11,709 nucleotides of DNA. Source: Thiotrichales bacterium. Its GTDB lineage: Bacteria; Pseudomonadota; Gammaproteobacteria; UWMA-0217. This document shows, in pieces, positions 6,938 to 11,709 of this stretch. Every line of letters begins with the position of its first letter. The stretch's first letter is position 1. The DNA lies in the NCBI GenBank assembly GCA_024763135.1, contig JANTGD010000074.1, positions 1 through 11,709 of the forward strand, written 5' to 3'. A model generated the notes under the pieces. The model did no database searches, had not been told where the DNA came from, and saw only the letters and a program-made list of their open reading frames with translations. A program made the translations under genes and the position numbers.

Positions 6938-7912
6938 CTATGACGCTGCTGTATCGTCCCCGGTTTCGGAGAGCTGTTGTAAGACTGCCTGCAGATCTTC
7001 TGGCAGCGGCGCCTCAAATTGGTAACGTTGACCCGATGAAGGCAAGCTGAAGTCGAGCTGCTGCGCATGTAAAAACAAGCGCTTGAGTCCCCGCTTGCTA
7101 AACTGCCGATTGAGTGCAAAATCGCCATAACGGGTATCGCCGAGAACCGGCTGGCCCTGCTCTGCCGCGTGCACCCGGATCTGGTGGGTGCGCCCAGTAT
7201 CGATGCGCACCTGCATTAACGTCGCATCCGCATAACGACGAATGGGTGTAAACCGAGACACCGCATGCTTACCCTCGGGGTCGCCATGGGTTTGGCGAAC
7301 CTGCCCCTTGGCGCCGCGACGCGAGAGCGCTTGCTCAATGCGTCGCCCACCCCCTTTCCAGCGTCCGGCCAGGAGCGCGAGGTAAGTTTTTTGGATTCCA
7401 CCTTCACGCAGTAACGCCTGCACCTCGAGCAACAGAGCACGCTCCAAAGCCACCAGTAAACAACCACTGGTAGGCCGATCCAGTCGATGGATCAACTCGA
7501 TAAAATCCGCGTTGGGTCGTAGTGCACGTAGCGCCTCGATCACCCCTGCCGACACTCCTGACCCTGCATGTACTGCAATACCAGGCGGTTTATCAATCAC
7601 CATCAGACGCGCATCCTCATAGAGGATCTGTTGAGCAATCCGCTGTTGCAGCGCAACCGGTACCTCGGAACGTGTGGCCGATGACGCGCCTTCGCGGCGC
7701 ACCGGCGGCAACCGAACCCGATCTCCGGGCTGAATCCGATACGTCTGTTTGGCCCGCCCGCCATTGATGCGTACCTCCCCTTTGCGCAACATTTTATAGA
7801 TGCGCGTTTTCGGAAGGAATTTGAACTGCTGAAAAAGAAAATTGTCCAGACGCTGGCCGGCACGCTCGGCCGCCACTACGACCTCACGGGCTGGATAGTA
7901 CTCATCGACCAT
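6938..7912 (-). CDS. rluC: 23S rRNA pseudouridine synthase RluC
   Basis: A 324-residue RluA-family enzyme that converts uridines in helix 39 of 23S rRNA to pseudouridine (955, 2504 and 2580 in E. coli). An N-terminal S4 RNA-binding domain spans about 20-70 (RLDNFL, KMLRKGEVRINGGRAK). The catalytic domain carries the signature IHRLDRPTSGCLL with catalytic Asp145. Further family motifs are MVIDKPPGIAVH (104-115), KTYLAL, RIDTGRTHQIRVHAA (236-250) and LGDTRYG. I chose the ATG at 7912. An in-frame ATG at 7999 would add 29 residues without similarity to the family and would lie across the likely promoter TATAAT at 7977-7982. The placement, divergent from rne, is the same as in E. coli and Pseudomonas. 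A weak Shine-Dalgarno (GGTAAG) sits further upstream than usual. It heads the minus-strand gene block. Confidence 0.95.
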   Translation of the reverse strand: MVDEYYPAREVVVAAERAGQRLDNFLFQQFKFLPKTRIYKMLRKGEVRINGGRAKQTYRIQPGDRVRLPPVRREGASSATRSEVPVALQQRIAQQILYEDARLMVIDKPPGIAVHAGSGVSAGVIEALRALRPNADFIELIHRLDRPTSGCLLVALERALLLEVQALLREGGIQKTYLALLAGRWKGGGRRIEQALSRRGAKGQVRQTHGDPEGKHAVSRFTPIRRYADATLMQVRIDTGRTHQIRVHAAEQGQPVLGDTRYGDFALNRQFSKRGLKRLFLHAQQLDFSLPSSGQRYQFEAPLPEDLQAVLQQLSETGDDTAAS

Positions 7913-7964
7913 AAAAATTAGGCACTTACCGATATTGCTGAAAAAATTGTCACTTGCTATGATC

Positions 7965-7982
7965 CGCCTTTCGGCGATTATA
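7965..7982 (-). promoter_or_regulatory. Likely rluC promoter -10 box with start-site hairpin
   Basis: On the minus strand a perfect TATAAT (7982-7977) lies 65 bases before the rluC ATG. No convincing -35 hexamer is seen at 16-18 bp (best TGATTA). Just downstream, where transcription should begin, is CGCC-GAAA-GGCG (7976-7965), a small GNRA-type tetraloop hairpin that would sit at the extreme 5' end of the message. Such a cap can shield an RNA from 5'-end-dependent RNase E cleavage. That role is inferred. Confidence 0.5.
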
Positions 7983-8199
7983 GCCGGATAGTGCGTCATT
8001 AATCAGTGTGTTTGAAAGTTGACCTGGCGAAAGACTGCCTCAAACAGCGAGCCACCTGAGACGAAGCTTCTGACACCTGTCTCCTAGCGCTCTAGTTTCG
8101 AGCAACGGGTTGGCACCAGGCACGCATATGAATGACGCAAATGATTTCTGCAGAGCGGCTGATTGTAGCGCTCTGCTCGGTCATAGCAGGTAGACCACC
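7983..8199. other. Intergenic region upstream of rluC, no gene seen
   Basis: This stretch lies between the rluC -10 box and the 160-bp mini-element. No frame has coding character. The only clear structure is the hairpin at 8150-8176, described separately. Confidence 0.5.
8150..8176. other. Stem-loop upstream of the mini-element
   Basis: GCAGAGCG at 8150-8157 pairs perfectly with CGCTCTGC at 8169-8176 around an 11-base loop. Neither strand has a T-run after it, so it is not a standard terminator. It lies 24 bp left of the TTAA duplication of the mini-element and about 170 bp upstream of the rluC -10 box. Its role is unknown. Confidence 0.4.
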
Positions 8200-8203
8200 T
8201 TAA

Positions 8204-8363
8204 GGAAGCTCTGATTATTTCAGGCGCGAGCAGATTGCGATGAACAATCGTCCAGTTCAAGGCGCGGATCGCAGGTAATCGCTGGCTATTGCGAAGATCC
8301 GCCACGCAGGAGTGGGCGCTTTTGCGCCGCAAGATGCCGGGTTACGTATTGATCAGAGCTTCC
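8204..8363 (-). mobile_element. 160-bp MITE with IS5-like ends and TTAA target duplication
   Basis: The ends are GGAAGCTCTGAT and its exact inverse ATCAGAGCTTCC (12 bp perfect, 15 of 18 overall). Directly outside lie TTAA at 8200-8203 and TTAA at 8364-8367. This fits the 4-bp YTAR duplication made by the IS5 group. The interior has two stem-loops: GCGGATC/GATCCGC (8264-8270 with 8296-8302) and GGCGC-TTTT-GCGCC (8315-8328). No transposase is encoded; an 82-codon minus-strand frame across the element has no recognisable domain. The right end, read on the minus strand, matches the left end of the 63-bp element at 256-318, so the two copies are in opposite orientation. The element sits in the divergent rluC/rne spacer and may lengthen or change it. 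Confidence 0.78.
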
Positions 8364-8589
8364 TTAACGCAGACTCAGTAACTGTTGAGTTCGCGTAAGC
8401 GTACCCCAGGATGTAAATGGCCTCTTACTATGACCCTGACAGGATTTTGATAATTTGCATCGGCTCGACTTGGCACGATCGCCGCTGCGAGCCGACGCAT
8501 GGCAAACGCCCCTGGTACTTGGTACGGATGTGCTAATGTGGCCGAGTACCACAAAAAGCCGCATCTACAGCAGTAACGTTCAGCGTTGA

Positions 8590-8627
8590 CTTTGTTGTCG
8601 CATGCGGGAAAGCGTGCGACAACAAAG
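8590..8627 (+). other. Strong 16-bp stem-loop
   Basis: The arms at 8590-8605 and 8612-8627 pair over 16 positions with a single G-U wobble, around the 6-base loop GGGAAA. The outer half is A/T-rich (CTTTGTTG) and the inner half GC-rich. Only four T residues follow on the plus strand (CTTTTGGG), and fewer on the minus strand. It could be a weak terminator or attenuator, the end of a small RNA, or a folded element of the rne leader. It is the most stable local structure between rluC and rne. Confidence 0.6.
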
Positions 8628-8760
8628 CTTTTGGGCGGGAATCTGGCACGCTGCAACGACTTTGCCGGCGTTTCCGCCCGACTGCTGAGGGCTTACGTTG
8701 GACCATGTCGCTCCGCTGATGTGTGACAACGCCTATCAAATCCCCGTCAACAAAAACTGT

Positions 8761-8793
8761 GCAAGCATGCAATCGCTAAGATGGCTTGCTTGC
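8761..8793 (+). other. Stem-loop in presumed rne leader
   Basis: GCAAGCATGC (8761-8770) pairs with GCTTGCTTGC (8784-8793) over 9 of 10 positions, with one T-T mismatch and a 13-base loop. It lies between the strong hairpin at 8590-8627 and the overlapping pair at 8825-8878, adding to a run of structures upstream of rne. Confidence 0.4.
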
Positions 8794-8824
8794 TTTGGCG
8801 TGATTCGTAACTGATGGCATGTTG

Positions 8825-8878
8825 CGGATCGGAGTTGGCGCCACGACACACAGCCGATCCGTGGTATTTGACCACGGA
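8825..8878 (+). promoter_or_regulatory. Two mutually exclusive hairpins upstream of rne
   Basis: CGGATCGG (8825-8832) is an exact inverse of CCGATCCG (8854-8861), extendable by G-U pairs. A second perfect stem is TCCGTGGT (8858-8865) with ACCACGGA (8871-8878), around the loop ATTTG. The two share 8858-8861 and so cannot form fully at the same time. About 185 bases separate them from the rne ATG, within the distance covered by the E. coli rne leader. A conformational switch or RNase E feedback target is possible, but I see no known motif that proves it. Confidence 0.4.
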
Positions 8879-9062
8879 CTTGCAATTTTATCAGCGCCCG
8901 GAAGCGGCCGCATTTAAACCGATTGGGTAAGTGGATCGATCATGAATATGCTTGTCATCATCAAGTTTTACTTGGCCAGCTTTGCCGCTTGGTTCACAGG
9001 GGAACTCGGTATGGTCCTTCGATCGGAGCTTCCGCGCGTTGCAGAAAAACGAGAACTTGTTA

Positions 9063-11709
9063 ATGAAACGTATTTTAATCAACGCAACACAACAGGAAGA
9101 GTTGCGGGTTGCCATCGTCGATGGGCAGCGACTCTACAACCTGGATATCGAAGTTCCCTCCAAAGAGCAAAAAAAGTCCAGTATTTTCAAAGGCAAAATC
9201 ACGCGAGTAGAACCGAGCCTGGAAGCCGCGTTCGTCGATTATGGCGCAGAGCGCCATGGCTTTCTGCCATTTAAGGAAATCGTCAAGGCCTACTGGTCTG
9301 AATCCGCTCGCCACGCCGAAGGCCGCCCTTCAATCAAAGACGCCGTCAAAGAAGGCGACGAGCTGATCGTTCAGGTCGAAAAAGAGGAGCGTGGTAACAA
9401 AGGTGCCGCGCTGACTACCAAAATCAGCTTGGCCGGGCGTTATCTGGTGCTAATGCCCACCGAGTCGCGTGCCGGAGGCGTTTCCCGGAGGATTGAAGGG
9501 GAAGATCGGGCCCAAGTCCGCGAAGCTATGGGAGAACTGAACATCCCAGAATCCATGGGATGCATCGTGCGCACTGCCGGTGTGGGTCGCAGCGTGGAAG
9601 AGCTGCAATGGGATCTCGACTACCTCTCGACCTTGTGGGAGGCCATCGAAAAAGCTGCCGCAGAAAGCGCTGCTCCACAACTGTTGTATCACGATACCAG
9701 CGTGATCATCCGTGCGCTGAGGGATCACTACAATAGTGATATTGGGGAAATCATCATTGATGACCCCAAAGTCTTCAAGCAAGCGCAAGACTTTGTGCGC
9801 CAGGTCATGCCGCACAATCTGCGCAAACTCAAACTCTATCAAGAGAATGTCCCTCTATTCAGCCGTTTTCAGATCGAGTCGCAGATTGAATCGGCATTCC
9901 AGCGGGAAGTATCACTCCCCTCAGGTGGGGCCATCGTCATCGATCCTACCGAAGCGCTGACCTCAATCGATGTCAACTCGGCGCGTGCCACAAAAGGCGG
10001 AGATATTGAAGAAACCGCCTTGCATACCAACCTGGAGGCCGCCGACGAAATTGCACGTCAGTTACGTTTGCGTGACCTCGGCGGATTGTTCGTCATCGAT
10101 TTCATCGATATGCTGCCCAACCGAAACCAACGGGAAGTCGAAAATCGCCTGAAAAATGCGCTCAAACTCGATCGGGCGCGTGTACAAATTGGGCGGATCT
10201 CACGCTTTGGACTGCTGGAAATGTCGCGGCAACGTCTGCGACCCTCCCTGGGAGAATCGAGCTATGAAGTGTGTCCGCGTTGCAACGGCACCGGCACCAT
10301 TCGCAGTACGGAGTCTTTGGCCCTGTCGATTCTGCGCTTGATCGAAGAAGAATCGATCAAGGAAAAAACCGGCGCGGTTGTCGTTAATCTGCCCGTCGAA
10401 GTCGCCACATTTTTACTCAACGAAAAACGCGCGGAATTGGCCGATATTGAGAAACGCCTGGGTATTCGTGTCATTCTCGTACCCGATCCGCATTACGAAC
10501 GCCCGCATTACAAGCTCGAACGAGTACGGGATACGGAAACAAGCCATATCGGACTCACCCATGCCAGCCACGAACTCGCCGAACAACATGAGATTGAATA
10601 TGAAATTCCCGAACCCACTGCAACCGCCCTGCCACAACAGGCTGCAGTCCAATCGGTGACAGTGGCTACACCACCTCCCCCCCCTCAAGTGGCGCCGCAA
10701 CCGGTTACGCAACAACCCCCCGTGCAAAGGGGGCCAGGCATTATTGTTCGACTCTGGCACAGTTTGTTTGCCCCTATGCCCGAGGAAACAACGCAACCAG
10801 AGCCAAAACCCAAACACAAACGTGGCAGTAACACACGTAAAGAGAGTCCGTCGCGTAAATCCTCTCGGGAGCGTCAAAGTCAACGCCGCCAAGAAACCCG
10901 CCAACGTCAGGGTGAACCACAAACTAAACCTAAAACCAGCGGAGAAACTAAAGAAAAGAAATCTGATCGGCAGGCTCAGGACAGTACGCGCACAAAAAGC
11001 CAGAAAAGCCGCAGAAAATCTGAGTCCAAAGGACAAAAAAGCCAAGCCCAGTCCTCAGGTTCGCAAGGCGTTATAGATCGCCAACAAGGTAGACGAGCGC
11101 AATCCAAAGACGCCTCAACGCGCAAAGCTCAGCAGGCCGCCAAGCAACAGACCGGCGACAAGTCCACAACGCCCACACCGACCGAAACAGCTGAGGGTAT
11201 CAGCAACACCGGTGCAACTGGCACAGCCACATCACAAACACCCGCTGCCACTGGTGAGTCCACTCCCACGGAATCTCCACGCCCATCTTCGAGCCGATCG
11301 CGTCGTTCACGAACGCCTCGCAACCGTCGCTCCCGACAACGTAGCAATGACCGGCGGATCACAGCTGAAAGCGGTGAGGTGAACACCACGCAGGACACAC
11401 CGGCTGTAGCCGCTGTTGAAGCGAAGCCTCAGGAAGCAAAGTCTCAGGAAGCAAAGTCTCAGGAAGCGAAGCCTCAGGAAGCAAAGCCGCAGGAAGCGAA
11501 GCCGCAGGAAGAAAAGCCTCAGGCAGCGAAGCCTCAGGCAGCGAAGCCGCAGGAAGCGAAGCCGCAGGCAGCGAAGCCGCAGGAAGCGAAGCCGCAGGAA
11601 GCGAAGCCGCAGGCAGCAAAGCCTCAGGCAGCAAAGCCTCAGGAGGCAAAGCCTCAGGCAGCAAAGCCTCAGGCAGCAAAGCCGCAGGAAGCAAAGCCGC
11701 AGGAAGCAA
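9063..11709 (+). CDS. rne: Ribonuclease E, 3' end outside the window
   Basis: The essential endoribonuclease that starts mRNA decay, matures rRNA and tRNA, and scaffolds the degradosome at the inner membrane. The frame is open from the ATG at 9063 to the window edge (882 codons). The catalytic half has the S1 region (about 36-120, KGKITRVEPSLEAAFVDYG) and the DNase I-like domain with Mg2+-binding D303 (TSIDVNS) and D346 (VIDFIDM). The Zn-link C404-P-R-C407 follows. All four residues have the E. coli numbers, so the N-terminus is complete and the start correct. Next come a Pro/Gln-rich linker (about 520-557) and a short amphipathic membrane-targeting helix, GIIVRLWHSLF (559-569). Two basic, probably disordered RNA-binding regions lie at about 575-680 and 745-765 (RSRRSRTPRNRRSRQR). 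From residue 786 a five-residue tandem repeat begins. The degradosome-partner sites at the C-terminus are not in view. Confidence 0.97.
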   Translation, partial: MKRILINATQQEELRVAIVDGQRLYNLDIEVPSKEQKKSSIFKGKITRVEPSLEAAFVDYGAERHGFLPFKEIVKAYWSESARHAEGRPSIKDAVKEGDELIVQVEKEERGNKGAALTTKISLAGRYLVLMPTESRAGGVSRRIEGEDRAQVREAMGELNIPESMGCIVRTAGVGRSVEELQWDLDYLSTLWEAIEKAAAESAAPQLLYHDTSVIIRALRDHYNSDIGEIIIDDPKVFKQAQDFVRQVMPHNLRKLKLYQENVPLFSRFQIESQIESAFQREVSLPSGGAIVIDPTEALTSIDVNSARATKGGDIEETALHTNLEAADEIARQLRLRDLGGLFVIDFIDMLPNRNQREVENRLKNALKLDRARVQIGRISRFGLLEMSRQRLRPSLGESSYEVCPRCNGTGTIRSTESLALSILRLIEEESIKEKTGAVVVNLPVEVATFLLNEKRAELADIEKRLGIRVILVPDPHYERPHYKLERVRDTETSHIGLTHASHELAEQHEIEYEIPEPTATALPQQAAVQSVTVATPPPPPQVAPQPVTQQPPVQRGPGIIVRLWHSLFAPMPEETTQPEPKPKHKRGSNTRKESPSRKSSRERQSQRRQETRQRQGEPQTKPKTSGETKEKKSDRQAQDSTRTKSQKSRRKSESKGQKSQAQSSGSQGVIDRQQGRRAQSKDASTRKAQQAAKQQTGDKSTTPTPTETAEGISNTGATGTATSQTPAATGESTPTESPRPSSSRSRRSRTPRNRRSRQRSNDRRITAESGEVNTTQDTPAVAAVEAKPQEAKSQEAKSQEAKPQEAKPQEAKPQEEKPQAAKPQAAKPQEAKPQAAKPQEAKPQEAKPQAAKPQAAKPQEAKPQAAKPQAAKPQEAKPQEA
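11418..11709 (+). repeat. 15-bp tandem repeat coding for (E/A)AKPQ in rne
   Basis: Nineteen complete 15-bp units plus 7 bases of a twentieth run in frame to the window edge. The consensus is GAAGCGAAGCCGCAG, encoding EAKPQ. Variants are AAKPQ (units 8, 9, 11, 14, 15, 17, 18), EAKSQ (units 2, 3) and EEKPQ (unit 7). Most DNA differences fall at third codon positions (GCG/GCA, CCT/CCG) or swap GAA for GCA. Neighbouring units share the same variants, as expected from duplication of short blocks. The peptide would be a flexible, charge-alternating Pro/Gln-rich tether inside the non-catalytic half of RNase E. Copy number probably varies between strains. Confidence 0.95.

Larger units (their letters stand above)
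8368..9062 (+). promoter_or_regulatory. Long region upstream of rne, presumed promoter and structured leader
   Basis: About 700 bases without a credible gene separate the mini-element from the rne start. In E. coli rne has a 361-nt 5' UTR through which RNase E represses its own synthesis by cleaving its own message. The hairpins listed at 8590-8627, 8761-8793 and 8825-8878 would fall in the corresponding leader if transcription starts far upstream. A candidate -10 is GATAAT at 8449-8454, but it has only a poor -35 (TTACTA at 18 bp). A short frame beginning ATG at 8942 overlaps rne out of frame and has no family features. The ribosome-binding site before rne is weak (CGAGAA, about 10 bases upstream). 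Confidence 0.5.

Noticed and set aside
7913..7999. 29-residue N-terminal extension of RluC from the ATG at 7999
   Set aside because: It would place the TATAAT box inside the coding region and adds residues that RluC proteins do not have.
8084..8332. 82-codon minus-strand frame across the MITE
   Set aside because: It is made of the mini-element plus unrelated flank, with no transposase motif and no start signal.
8471..8486. Sigma-54-like promoter: TTGGCACG followed at the right spacing by GC
   Set aside because: The -24 half matches well but the -12 half reads CCGCT instead of TTGCT, and sigma-54 control of rne would be surprising. No activator site is visible.
8942..9274. 110-codon plus-strand frame starting just upstream of rne
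   Set aside because: It overlaps rne by over 200 bases in another frame, loses protein-like composition after about 40 residues, and has no good ribosome-binding site.
10413..11045. 210-codon minus-strand frame inside rne
   Set aside because: It is antisense to the well-supported RNase E coding frame and has Phe/Leu-rich, non-family composition.
11359..11709. Long minus-strand frame of repeated LP(E/A)(A/S) units
   Set aside because: It is the complement of the tandem repeat in rne; a 15-bp period keeps all frames free of stops, so it carries no coding evidence.

Overview
The window looks like a chromosomal segment from a gammaproteobacterium of moderately high GC. The basis is the divergent rne / rluC pair with rluC followed by a HAD phosphatase and an SppA-type S49 peptidase. 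This order is typical of Pseudomonas and relatives. RNase E also keeps the Escherichia coli residue numbering at its key sites (D303, D346, C404, C407). I cannot name a genus.

Layout. Positions 1-434 hold no convincing gene but contain a 63-bp palindromic mini-element. Seven genes then lie on the minus strand. In order of transcription from the right they are rluC (7912-6938), a HAD-family phosphatase (6910-6212), an S49 peptidase (6178-5210), a single-pass membrane protein with Sel1/TPR-like helices (5088-4417), an exported von Willebrand A protein (4412-2445), an ABC ATPase (2427-1657) and an FtsX/LolC-type permease (1652-435). The last four are packed with gaps of 4-17 bp and look co-translated. 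A 121-bp gap with a possible promoter separates them from the housekeeping part. Positions 7913-9062 are a long divergent intergenic region with the rluC promoter, a 160-bp IS5-like mini-element with a TTAA target duplication, and several hairpins in the presumed rne leader. From 9063 to the right edge runs rne on the plus strand. It is open to the window end, and its C-terminal half ends in at least 19 copies of a five-residue repeat.

How the genes may work together. rne and rluC are core RNA metabolism genes, and HAD and S49 are their usual companions. The four-gene downstream module is the accessory part. It pairs a periplasmic VWA protein resembling the periplasmic part of the type VI secretion kinase PpkA with a LolCDE/TagST-like ABC transporter and a membrane-anchored helical-repeat protein. 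No kinase domain is visible. I read it as a possible envelope mechanotransmission or lipoprotein-handling system. That is inference.

Most interesting points: the kinase-less PpkA/TagST-like module; two related mini-elements in opposite orientation bracketing the whole minus-strand gene block; the hypervariable-looking EAKPQ/AAKPQ tract in RNase E; and mutually exclusive hairpins in the rne leader.
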